From Pisolithus tinctorius (Eukaryota > Basidiomycota > Agaricomycetes > Boletales > Pisolithaceae): a stretch of 64,000 bases of DNA. This document shows positions 25,117-36,600 of this stretch, piece after piece (position 1 is the first letter of the stretch; each line of letters begins with the position of its first letter). The DNA is taken from assembly GCA_024663395.1 (NCBI GenBank), contig JANFAH010000009.1, positions 1,116,001 through 1,180,000 of the forward strand, read 5' to 3'. Below the pieces are notes generated by a model that was not told the origin of the DNA, did not search any database, and worked only from the letters and a program-made list of their open reading frames with translations. The position numbers were made by a program, and so were the translations under genes.

Positions 25117-28100
25117 TTAATGACACTTACCCTTACTTTGTCTCGGCTTCTTCTTTTTCCTGTCATTCTCTTCACTTGTCCTCTCCCTTTTGTCCCCTCC
25201 ATCCAACAAGTTGGGAACACTGGAGTAGTCGAATGCTTCCACTTCAGCTTCTCGATCACCGCCCACGGCCGCAGGAATCAGATCGCGTTTGCGATATCGT
25301 GCCCTTATTCCTCTCGCGTTTTCGTTTGCGCTGCCTTGCGCACCGGCCTGCCCAACGACAACAATAGTGTCATCTGCGATAGGTGCATAAGGGTGGACAG
25401 ATGAGCGCGATTGGCGTTGGTGCTCGGGAACAAACGGAATTTCGATTTGACCTGCAGGTTCACAGGGAGTTGATGTAGGCTTCCCCATTTCATGAAGCGT
25501 CACATTCAAAGGCCTCGATGTGTTGCTAGTAACTGTGGATTCCACCTGGGCCATTCGCGCAATTAGAGGATGCTTTACAGTTGACTCAGAAAGGCCATGC
25601 ATACAACAACATACTTTTGCGAATGGTGGTCGGTACGGAAACCACAGGGGCGATAACCAATGTGCGATGGATCCTTTCCGCGATGCCCCTGAATCGGTCA
25701 GTCGCTGTTTGGCATCAACGTGGATCTCAAGCATTCGCGATTCAATGATCTAAGCATCAAGGAAACAATGAGGTGAGCTATATATATTGCGGCATTGGCA
25801 AATCGTAGAGAAGCAAAATTCGTGCAGAATGTGCTGTAAGGTAGCAGGCAAAGCAGGAGGATTCAACACAATGCAGCACGCGAAAACGGGACGACGAACG
25901 AAACTCGTAGAACAAAGAACAGTTGGGATCGGGAGATACACACTCACCCGTGAATGTGTCTCCCAACAACGTGCTATGTGCTGCAGTGTAAGCTATGGCC
26001 TGATGGAATGCAGATGCCTTTGCTTGTGTAGATGAAAACAGGATGGAGCGAGAGGTGACAGAGCACGGTGAAGAGGCGGGTATTGACCATAGGCGGGATT
26101 CAATGTCTGTCGAAACAATCTCGTTGTTCCTCGAACTTGGTACGGTGGAAGAGACGTCAGCGGATACCCCCCCAGTTGCAGTCTCTGCAACCTCCGGTTC
26201 CGTTGACTGTTTCAAAGTAACAGCCACACTATCAATAGCGGATTTCACTGCATCAACCAACTCTCCCGTGCGTCGCCTCAGTACAGGTGGAACGGCCCCA
26301 ATACCACCACCTGCTCGATCAAAGAGGGAGACAAGGTCCGATGATGATGACGGTGGGCGCTCTGCCATGAGGAATAGGTGGTGCGTTGGAAGCACGTACC
26401 TGTGACATTATAACGATGGATTTCCAATTACCAATGAATGTAATGTAACATCCACTTACCGTGTGCTCTCATCTTCTTCCCTTGCCACGTCCTCTCTCCA
26501 ACGATGTATGGCACGATACACTGCCACTGACACACTGGTAATGCCATTACCGTTGTTCGAGTTGTAGTCGAGCCCTCCAGAAGCCGTCAAAGCAACCTTG
26601 TTCCATTTTCTCGCCAACGTGTCCCATCCACCGGAGCCAGAACCACCTAACGCGTCGTACGCTTCTACTTCGTAAAGACGCAGAGAAGTACGAGCGGAGC
26701 GGGCGAGAACACTGCGGATAAACGTGTAAGGGTCAGTTCCACTGCCTGTTGCGGTGGGCATTGAATCTGGCGACGAGTCTGACGCGAATTGAGACGTCGC
26801 CTTTTCAACCAAAGCAAGCCGAAGTCTATCATATATGTAGAGCAAGAAATGAGTGTCAGATTGCGCATAGGCCAGCATCTCGACTGGAAGAGGTCTTGTT
26901 CAATGCCATGCAATTGAGGGATTGATTGACGTAAGAATGTGTTAATCATCAATTCAGTCGTTAAGAACAGAGCGAACAGTTTCAACCGTTGATCGAACGG
27001 TGTGGGCGATATAGGGCACATACCTGATCCTCCAGTCAGCAAGTTGATACCTCTTATCTGGCACAAATTCACAATATGTCTCCAAAAGGTTGGCGAGACT
27101 ATGTTTGGAGAGCTCTACCGTGACAAGCGAAAAACGCGGGTGTCAGCCAAGAGATACGGTCAGCAACGATGGACCGGACCTAATAACTTAGACGCGTGGA
27201 ACGTGTCGAACAGGCCCACAACGAAAATGTTGAAGTCTTGTTGGAGCCAGACGATATCAGAGTCTGCGCCGTGGAATACCTGGAAAAGGTGCAGTGAGAT
27301 GTAAGTATCCTGGTCAGAGGGAAAAGGCAAGACCGAAAAAGTCTCAGTAAGGCGTGTCTGCATACCTTCACAACTGTGGGATCGGCAAAAATTCTTGCAA
27401 CGATCTCACCAGCGTCATTCGCCATCTTTTCGTCCTCACTTTTAGCGGGAGGTTTTCCCTTTCTCTGCCGTAGCCCTTCTCGTATATCTGGTACGAGTAA
27501 GTCGATAATGAAATCTTCCTGCCTCGTTGAAACTTGCATCAGGGCTAAAAATCCCCTATAAGACCTGTATGAATGGTGCTCCAGATCCACAGCCAATTCT
27601 GTGACAGATGTCAGAGTATTGGCGAAAGAAAGGAAATCTTTCGAGTTTGCGACAAAGGTGAACGGGCGGGAGGGGGACGTGGTCTTTGATAATCCTTCGA
27701 GTGATGATGGTCGCACTGGGTTAGAGGGTGGATCGAAGATATGGTCAGGGTATGCAGGATGCATCAGTTCGTAGTAGTAGGGATGCAAGGTTCGCTTTTT
27801 TTTCTCTGCCTCCCCATCTTCCTCATTCTGAATAGACTGCTCACTCCTAGAGAAGTTGTCCTCAAAGATATATCCCAGTGGTACTTTTGCACACCATTTG
27901 TGAGCGATGAGTGCAGCGGGGATATATGGAGATTCGTCTGTATTTGGGTGCAGATATCTAAATTTGAGTTGCGGTTTTGGAAGGTGAGATGCGTGTGTAA
28001 TGGTAGGATCCAATCTTCCACGGGGAAGGACTCGTTTCTTCGGAAAAGCCGAGGAGTCAGTACCCACACCAGTGCAGACAAGTCAGAACATACCTTTGGC

Positions 28101-28538
28101 TCGTTCTTACGGCGAGAATCTGGTAGGGTATCAGGACACCTGGATAGCAGGTGCTTTTTTCCTGCCCAAAAATTCATCGAGAGCACTATCCGTCCTCTCC
28201 AACATGCCTTCCATTGCATCCACGACATTGCGAGAGAATTCGTCAACAACATCCTCCTCATCCTCCAAACGACCAAAATTTGCGGCATTATCTTTATTGG
28301 AGAGCCGAATTATTCGATTTGTGAGTTCAAGTACGCGAGTGGAGAGTGAATCCAGATCATGAGCCAGTGACTGGTCCATGGAACGATGGAAGGCGAGGTC
28401 AGGTGGAAGAGATGAGGCTGCCAGGCTGGTAGCATCGAGCGCAGTTGCTTGGAGGGCATTCGAGCAGGTTTCAAAGTTGTCCCGCGTAATGATTGTCATT
28501 TTTTCGAGGGATGAGTGCAACACCGAGGCTGCCTCCAA
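25117..28538 (-). CDS. RRP6: Exosome-associated 3'-5' exoribonuclease RRP6 (EXOSC10)
   Basis: Nuclear RNase D-type subunit of the RNA exosome, processing rRNA and snoRNA precursors and degrading aberrant transcripts. The start is ATG 28536-28538. The N-terminal PMC2NT domain, which binds the Rrp47 cofactor, includes [13 protein letters not shown] and ends near [12 protein letters not shown] linker follows with [20 protein letters not shown]. The DEDDy nuclease domain shows [20 protein letters not shown] (DxE), [15 protein letters not shown] (second Asp) and [20 protein letters not shown] (Tyr and last Asp). An HRDC domain follows with [20 protein letters not shown] and [11 protein letters not shown]. 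The C-terminal tail is polar and ends in a Lys-rich [11 protein letters not shown], likely a nuclear signal. Several introns are present; those near 27300-27370 and 27070-27180 rejoin the motifs. All catalytic residues are present. Confidence 0.92.
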
Positions 28539-28718
28539 CGATTAGCTTAATGAGTAGTGTCGCGCACGTGACTACTAGTAAAGACTACACTTGGCCGAGA
28601 TCATAATACTGGTAAGTACTTCGAACAGCTGGGGTCATTAGTAGGCATCGCTACCGGTGACTGACCGCTCTACTGATATTTCTAAGTTGCAGGAATAATA
28701 TACGCACTCGCAAGCCCC
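28539..28718. promoter_or_regulatory. Shared divergent promoter region RRP6 / FIST-domain gene
   Basis: Only 180 bp separate the two start codons, which face away from each other, so both promoters must lie here or overlap the 5' coding ends. No specific element was recognised. Confidence 0.45.
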
Positions 28719-30490
28719 ATGCAAAAAGCCATCACGCTGGTCGGACGAAGTCCGTCCGCTCTCCTCACAGAACTCTCTAATCTTTGCTTACCGGAGCCCT
28801 CTTCAAAAACGCTCTTGTTTACCCTCGCACCTTCGTCCAATGTGACTCAGAGACAGCTGTCTGCACTTTCTACCTCCTTAACAAAGCACTTCCCCGTGCA
28901 CGTAGGGTGTATAGCTGCACCCGTACCTCTCAGTGGTCAGCGTCCAGCCCACTGTTCCGTTTCACTCGCTTTCGTGGATGGTATTCCTTTCCGCTCTACG
29001 ATTCCGGGCCTTCCGGAAACTCAGGTCGGAAGATGGCATGCGGGTCGAAACAGAAGCTTCAGCGAGAGTGGTACCCACCCGAGTGACAACGGTAGCACTA
29101 ATTTGGGTCCTGCGGACATGCTCGGTAGTGCCTTTATGAGTGACGGAAAAATAGATTGGGAGAAAGTGTGGTCCGTCCCCTCGTCTTCAGGTCTGAAGTC
29201 CGAGCCAGATCCCTTGCCCGAAAAACTGCGGAATCTTGAGTGCGTCCTCACAAAATAGGAACCTGACATATAAGCGCCAACAATAGTCCACAGACCTCCG
29301 ACCATCGGCAGCATCATTTACTTCTCGGACAAGTCACCAGAAGGTATTTCAAGGGGGCTCCAGAACGCATTCCCAAGTGCACACAAGGTTCGTGCATACC
29401 CAGGTTCATTCCGATCTACATACATGTTTAAAACACCCCGCACCATTTGGTGGGTTCTCGTACCCTTTTCCACGTTTATCCTTTCCCCCGACCTCGGCGG
29501 ATCTTAAATTGTTTTTTTGCGTTCCTTGCGTCTACCAGCTTGCTCTCCTCGCCTCATCCACCCCTTTTCTTACCGGCCGTCCCTTCACGTTGTTTCACAA
29601 TGGTCGGGTTCACTCGAGCGGCGCCGTTGGAATCGCGATCCCCTCCCCAACACCACTACTAAATCTTACCTTTCCCCCCCTTGTGGCCTTGACGCCACCC
29701 TTGCGGATAACGAGGTGTGACATTGTTCGCTAGTTAGATGGCTCATATTTGATACCCCGCTCACTAATATGCCCCATGGTATAGCTCAGAGGGAAATCTT
29801 ATACTCTCCATTGACTCCCGTAATCCTACGCGTCTCCTATTGTCGGCTATCCAGGAAAAAGGGCTCTCTTTCTGCCCAAACACCACCCTGGCGGGCAAGG
29901 AAGGCGCCTTTTACGTTGGAGTTATCGAAAATGATAAAGTGAGTTTCTTTTCTCCCTCCCTTAACATTTTTTAGACTCGATTTTCTTCTAGCTCTCTCAG
30001 GTCCACCGCATTAGCTCCGGAGACCCGTCTCGAGGGACTATTGCCCTCGACACCAACATGGCGCCAAGAGAAGGTTCTACTGTTCGGGTATGTAGACCGC
30101 ACTGCACAATTTCTTTCGTTCCTCGCCTTGCGCTAGATCGCGGTGTCTTTTGATTTGCTCATCCGCACGACCCACCTGCTGACAACTTGCGTTCAACAGC
30201 TGTATCACCTGCCGAAAACCTCTAATGTCACGACTAGCACCATTTCCGATTCCACCCCAAAACGTTCACTTTCCCTGCTGGTTTCCTCTGAAATTGAACC
30301 GTTACCTTCGCCTCCCCTAGAGTCACATCCTGGCGACTGTGGAACGGTGGCGTTCGATAGTTTCATTGCCGCCTCGGAAAACGGTATCGTTTTGTCACCA
30401 GGGAACTCCTTTACGTCAACCAACATGCCATGGACGTGCACGGTCCCCGGTGGTCGTGTAACTCTGCACTGGGATGTAGCTCGGAATTAA
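28719..30490 (+). CDS. FIST-domain protein
   Basis: Protein with the FIST sensory domain, a module first defined in bacterial signal-transduction proteins and proposed to bind small ligands such as amino acids. Function in fungi is unknown. The ATG is 28719-28721 (MQKAITLVGRSPSALLTELS). The N-terminal FIST part includes LLFTLAPSSNVTQRQLSAL and AHCSVSLAFVDGIPFRS. Across introns the family-like blocks IIYFSDKSPEGISRGLQNAF, STPFLTGRPFTLFHNGRVHS and SGAVGIAI follow. Next come LILSIDSRNPTRLLLSAIQE, then LAGKEGAFYVGVI and the end WTCTVPGGRVTLHWDVARN with TAA 30488-30490. At least four introns are present. It converges with MPP-beta, with 300 bp between the stops. Confidence 0.75.
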
Positions 30491-30790
30491 CGAACTGGTA
30501 GTCCCCGTAAGAGCGGATAGTTGCTTGGTGTTACTAATTGCGAGTCATGAACACAGCACGCTCCTGATGGTACGTCACACTGTATTCCCTGGAGAACTTC
30601 GGATCATGGAAGGCAGCATGCAGCATATGTAACGAGTGAGAATGGACTGCGAAGCAGCTGCGGCCCTCAAAGTATTACAGCTTCGAAATGGTATGGGAAT
30701 TTTATTCCGCCATCTAACCAGAATCCTGAGCGGACATCACTGTATACCTAGTGGATGCCAAGTAGAAGTACTAGACACCGAGACACCGCC
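30491..30790. other. Convergent 3' intergenic region
   Basis: Three hundred bp between the stops of the FIST gene (plus) and MPP-beta (minus); it would contain both 3' UTRs and polyadenylation signals. Nothing else seen. Confidence 0.4.
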
Positions 30791-32385
30791 TTAGTAGATC
30801 ATAGAAGACATGTCTGAGCGAATGCGGTTATAGTCAAGGAGACCCTCGATAGGTCCAAGAGCGGCAATGGCGACCTGCAGTGCCAACCGTCAGAATACAA
30901 ACGAATACTCGAAGATTTGACACGTACATCCTTGTCCCAAAGGTACTTCTGAGCGACCCGCTTGATCTCATCAGCTGTAACGGCATCAACGGCATTCTCG
31001 ATTTGCTTCGGGGTCATGCGACGGCCCGTGGTCACCAATTGTCTGCCAATATCTTCGGCGATAGCAGTGGTCCCGTCGAGGCTGAGGAGGAGGCCAGCCT
31101 TAAGTTGACTCTTGGCACGCTCAACCTCGAACTCTGTAGGGGCCATTGACATACGAGTCCACTCCTTGAGAGTGAAATGGGCCAAGTCATCGAGGTTCAT
31201 GAAGTTTTCAGAGACGAGGTAGATGCCCCAGAGACCAGTATCAGAATAAGATGTCGAGAACGACATGAAGCTATTGGCGAGGTTGTTCGAAGAGATGATG
31301 TGAGAAAGGCGTGATGACAGAAGTGGTGCAGCACCAAGAGATCTGTCCCAGTTGCCCATGATTGATTGCATCACCAGCATAGGGAAATAGTCGGGAGAAC
31401 TCCAGCCAACACCCTCGACTGCGATAGCGATGTGTGCGCATGGTATTTCGTCATCTCGAATGCGGACCTCGGAACCAACAAAGCCGGAGCGGGGATGAGC
31501 AAGACGACCGAGAGGAATTGGGTTGGGAGAGACGGGTAAGGAGGAGAAATGTTTCTCGGCGAGTTTGACGAGTTCATCGTGATCAACACCGCCAGCGCCA
31601 ACGAGCACCATACGATCTGCGGTATAGTTGGTCTTGATATAATTGGCAAGGTCGTCACGCTTGATGGACAGGATGTTAGCCTTGGGACCGAGAATTGTCC
31701 TTCCAAGAGGTTGACCTAAATGTCACAAGGTTATTGTGCGGAGGAAACACAGTTCGGAGAACGACAAACCTTGGAAGGCCACGGCATGTAAATGATCGAA
31801 GACGACCTCTTCCAACTGTTTGTCGACTTCTTGTTGTTCTCGTAGAATGACGTCCCGTTCCCGTTCCATGGCACCGCCGTCAAGCCTTGAGTTCTGCAAG
31901 ATGTCACTAATGATGTCAACAGCAGTGGGTACGTCTTTCCGGAAGGACTTTGCATAATAGACAGTCTGTTCGCGGGACGTGTACGCGTTAAGATGAGCAC
32001 CCAAGTTCTCTACCTCGAGCTCGAGAGCGTGTTGATTTCTCCGGTTAGTACCCTTGAAAGCCATGTGCTCCAAGAAGTGGGCGGTACCATTGGTTTTGTC
32101 AGTTTCTGCACGAGAACCAGCGTCTATCCATACGCCGACAGTCGCTGTTTGCGCATGAGAATGCGACTCCGTTGCGACTGTCAGACCATTGGGCAGAGTG
32201 GTCGTCTGTGTAATGGGTGCCGGGACGTGGACAGCAGTAGCGAATGACCGCAGCGAACGATGCTGCACAAAAAAAAACCCATCAGCTTTACCCCTTCACA
32301 TTCATGATTTGATGACCCTTACAGGTTTGCGCGTTGCACTCCTCAGGACACGACCCAGCGACACCGAAACCGTTCTGGAGACCAT
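30791..32385 (-). CDS. MAS1: Mitochondrial processing peptidase beta subunit
   Basis: Catalytic subunit of the mitochondrial matrix (or bc1-bound) peptidase that removes N-terminal presequences. Exon 1 starts at ATG 32383-32385 and encodes [20 protein letters not shown], itself a basic amphipathic presequence. An intron precedes [19 protein letters not shown]. The zinc-binding inverzincin motif is in [14 protein letters not shown] (HxxEH), with the downstream acidic helix [20 protein letters not shown]. Later blocks include [59 protein letters not shown] and [20 protein letters not shown]. The end is spliced to [20 protein letters not shown] with TAA at 30791-30793. The zinc ligands show this is the beta and not the alpha subunit. 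Length of about 475 residues is normal. Confidence 0.93.
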
Positions 32386-33697
32386 TCAGACAGCAGCAAA
32401 ATGAAGCAATCACCCGTATTCTGCAAACACCAAAATATTTCCACCCGGGCTCGGAAGTTCTCGGCGCGTCGGATACTCCCGAACATTTTCAGTCTCCGCA
32501 GACTAGTCACGTGAGATGCCTATGGCACGACAAACTCAGACTACCTAAATGCTTATCGTACTTCCAGAGCCCCAGCTTGATGCAGTACCCCAGCATACTC
32601 GTGCACTCCCTTACCTATTTACTCGTTCATTGTGTTGTCTTCGACCTAACATTCTTCTTCTTCTGTTGCGTTCTAACCTTCTTTGTTCTTGAGTCTTTGG
32701 CGTAGAGGCATCGTCAACCACACTATGTTGTGTTCTCTCACACAGGTGGAAGGAGTCCCACTGCATCTGGTTAAGGCACTCCATCTGATGCAACATCCCT
32801 GTCCGTCAACTTTGAGTGAATTGGTGCCGGTATCCTAATGGGAGCGGGGCCGGTGAGACGCGCACTTGACTCGGCAACGAACAACACCATCGATGTCATA
32901 GTGACTCGATTGGAATAAATCGATATGATTCCATGTGATCCGTCGCCTTGTTAGCATGCATGAAGTCGCTGGGTCGATCACACGCTTTGCCAATGATTTG
33001 ATTCGTAACGAGGGGCGGCTGCACGTTCCGATAGCCGCAGTAAGCTGCCAAGTCCAACGGACGGTAAAAAGCAAAAGGAGCGTGCCTGATAATGGCTGTG
33101 TCGACCCATGTACTGAACCAGAAAATGAACTAACATTCCGTGATCAGTCCACACAGACTGCAATGCAGAGTCAGTGTAGAGTGGGGTGTCTCTTAGGAGC
33201 CGGCGGCGTTGGCCCGAGCGGTAACTTGATCGGTAAGTTACCTTGACCAAGCTGTTTTCGCTCGCAGTTCCGACGGAAGCAGAGTCACCGACGGGATGCC
33301 TACGCGCGACTTTCGGGGGGGGGGGGGGTATTGATAGGTGGATCATTTCGGCATGAGCTAAACATACGAACACCGATAGTAAATGCCCAAAAGCAAATTC
33401 GAGTCCCAGAAGGCTCGTGTAGAAGAGCGAGCTTGTAACAGGCGGAGGATGCGTGCGTGTTCCACCGGCATCCCAAACACTGAGAAACGCGTGCCGTGTG
33501 ATAGATGTAAATAGATTGGACTCGGACGTGGTGACTTGACCACTTCCGTAATTCCCGTTACAAATTATGCTTATGACCGGCTGACACCTACTTTATAATG
33601 GACTGTCCCATGCCCAGGGGCCTCACAGCCAACCCAGGTAGCCCACCACTTGTATTCCTGTGTGCAGGTTTTGCCGCCTTTCGTCGTCTGACCCATC
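32386..33697. other. Intergenic region with a G14 tract, upstream of ABC transporter 1
   Basis: About 1.3 kb between the divergent MPP-beta and ABC transporter starts. A run of fourteen G lies at 33315-33328. A pyrimidine-rich TTCTTCTTCTGTTGCGTTC stretch is near 32650. The last 110 bp before the ABC start resemble the sequence before ABC copy 2 (shared TATAATGGAC and GACTCATCATGG-like start context). No gene seen. Confidence 0.5.
33315..33328. repeat. G14 homopolymer
   Basis: Fourteen consecutive G on the plus strand, about 370 bp upstream of ABC transporter copy 1. Such tracts are prone to length change and to quadruplex-like folding, and are also a common site of sequencing error. Confidence 0.9.
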
Positions 33698-36600
33698 ATG
33701 GGAGACAAGGTCCTGTCAGAGAAACCCTCCATTGAAGACACTCACACTATCAAGTCTTCACCTCGCAAGTTCGAGGGCTTCTTCCAGAGGAAGAAAGATA
33801 AGAGCGAACAGGAAAAAGTGGACGCCACGGATATTGATACCAAACCAATCGAGCAACCTCCACCATCCGTCGGATTCGCGGAGCTCTTTCGGTGCGTATC
33901 ATATTACATGTCGGCTACTTCCCTTATCCGTGTGCTAGGTATGCTACTCCCTTCGAGCTGTCCCTGAATGCCATTGGGGTTGTCGGCGCTGTAGCTGCAG
34001 GTGCCGCTCAGGTATGCCGTCACGGTTCGACTTTCACCCGTTCACTGATGCACGACTCCAGCCCCTTATGACTCTGGTTTTTGGAAGATTGATTGAAGAC
34101 TTCGTTGCGTTCACCACTGAGTTGGAGATTTATCAATCGGCAGAGCTATCTGGAAATGCCACTGCAATATCCTCCGCGAAGCAGAATTTTGATTCCGCAG
34201 CAAGCGAGTTTCGCACAGGAGCTGCTCAGGATGCTTCCTACTTGACTTACATCGGTATGTCATTCATCAGTTATATTCCAAATGATTCCTGACGTTAGTT
34301 CAAGGTGTCGGCATGGCTGTATGTACTTGGATTTACATGTATCTATGGATATACACCGGCGAGATCAACGCGAAGCGCATTCGTGAGAGATACCTTCAAG
34401 CCATCCTCCGACAAGACGTTGCATATTTTGATAACATCGGAGCTGGTGAAGTGGCCACTCGCATTCAAACTGATACCCGTACGTCCTAAGCGATCCGCGT
34501 CTCTGTGCGCGTGCTCATTCAGAACAGACCTAGTCCAACAAGGGATATCGGAGAAGGTCGCCCTCGTAGTCAGCTTTCTCAGTGCTTTCCTCACTGGTTT
34601 CATTCTTGCGTTTACCCAGTCTTGGCGGCTGGCTCTTGCGATGTCATCTATCCTCCCATGCATAGGGGTAACCGGCGCTGTAATGAACAAATTTGTGGCC
34701 AAATACTCGCAGTGAGTCATCCTTTGCGTCTAACCGGTTTGTTGTGCCGTTCTCATTAGTCGGGGCACAGGGAAGCGCTTCAGTATGTCGCTGAGAGTGG
34801 TACCATCGCCGAGGAAGTCATTTCTACCATCCGGACTGCACAGGCTTTTGGTTCGCAAAAAATGTTGGGATCTCTCTTCGACAAGAAGATAGGTTCGGTT
34901 CGGACCTTGAACGCGAAGTCTGCCACCTGGCATGGGTGCGGTTTGGGAGTCTTTTTCTTCATCATTTATTCTTCTTACGCACTTGGTACGCTTCCTTGTA
35001 CGTCACCATGCGGTTTCTGACAAAAAAACGAATTATAGCTTTCGATTTCGGCACAACCCTGATCAATGAAGGTCATGGTGAAGCCCCATCACATTCCCGT
35101 AGTTGATTAAAGACTCACGTTCCACTTTCAGCGACCGCTGGACAAGTTGTTAACGTCTTCATGTCCATCCTCATCGGTTCATTTTCTCTGGCTATGATGG
35201 CACCAGAAGCACGAGGCGAGTGTATGCTACGTGTTATGAGCCGGGTTTTCTGATGCCTCGATAGCTTTAACTAACGCCCGTGGAGCAGCAGCAAAATTAT
35301 TTGCTACTATCGAGCGCGTGCCTGACATTGATTCTGCTAGCCCCGACGGACTCAAGCCCGAGAAGGTCGTCGGCGAGATAACCCTAGAGGGTGTGCGGTT
35401 CAGTTATCCCGCTCGATCCGATGTTCCGATTCTCAAAGGCGTCGACTTAACTTTCGAGGCAGGAAAAACAGCCGCTCTTGTGGGGGCTTCCGGCTCCGGC
35501 AAGTCGACCATCATTTCGCTTATCGAGCGTTTCTACGACCCCCTCGAGGGTACTGTCAAGCTCGACGGGGTGGATATCCGCGACCTGAACATAAAATGGC
35601 TCCGCTCACAGATTGGCCTGGTTTCCCAAGAACCTGTGCTTTTCGCGACCACCATTAGAGCTAACGTTGCTTACGGCCTCATCGGCACTCCTTTCGAGCA
35701 TGCATCAGAAGACGAAAAGTTCAAACTGATCAAGGAGGCCTGTATCAAGTCCAACGCCGATGGCTTTATCGGTAAATTGCCCCAAGGCTACGATACTATG
35801 GTCGGCGAGCGCGGATTCCTTCTTTCTGGTGGTCAGAAGCAACGCGTGGCGATTGCGCGCGCAATCGTTTCTGACCCACGAATTCTTCTGCTTGACGAGG
35901 CAACTAGCGCTCTTGATACACGGTCGGAAGGTGTGGTGCAGGATGCTCTTGATAAAGCATCCGCTGGACGAACGACGATTGCAATTGCTCACCGACTGTC
36001 GACGATTAAGGGAGCCGACCAGATCTTTGTCATGGGGGAAGGCGTCGTCTTGGAACAAGGAACACACGAGGAACTCATCGGCAGGAACGGAGCGTACGCG
36101 CGCCTCGTCCAAGCTCAGAAACTCCGGGAAAGCAAAGAAGAGCTAGGCGATACGGACATCGCAGTGGTTAGCAGCGCAGCAGACAAGGAAAAGGCCGTTG
36201 AAGATGAGGTCCCACTCGGCCGCCGCGATACTCACCATTCCGTGACGTCAGAACTGGCCCGTCGGAAGAACGAAGAGAGGGGGAAAGCTGAAGTCGACGA
36301 GAACTCGTATGGCGTACTGTATCTTTTCAGACGCATTGGGAATCTGAACCCGGATGGTTATCGTTTATATCTCATCGGCTTACTAGCAGCAATGAGTGAG
36401 TCCTTCGTGTACCAGGCGACAAGCGAATGTGGATGCTGAACATGATTTAGCGACCGGCATGGTATTCCCAGTGTTCGCCATCATTTACGGTGAGTCCCTG
36501 ACTTGCCATTGTCATGCGTGTAACCAACCTTTTGCAGCCAAGGCGATCGACGGGTTCTCCCAAACGGACCCTTCTGTAAGGCGCCACGACGGGAACATGA

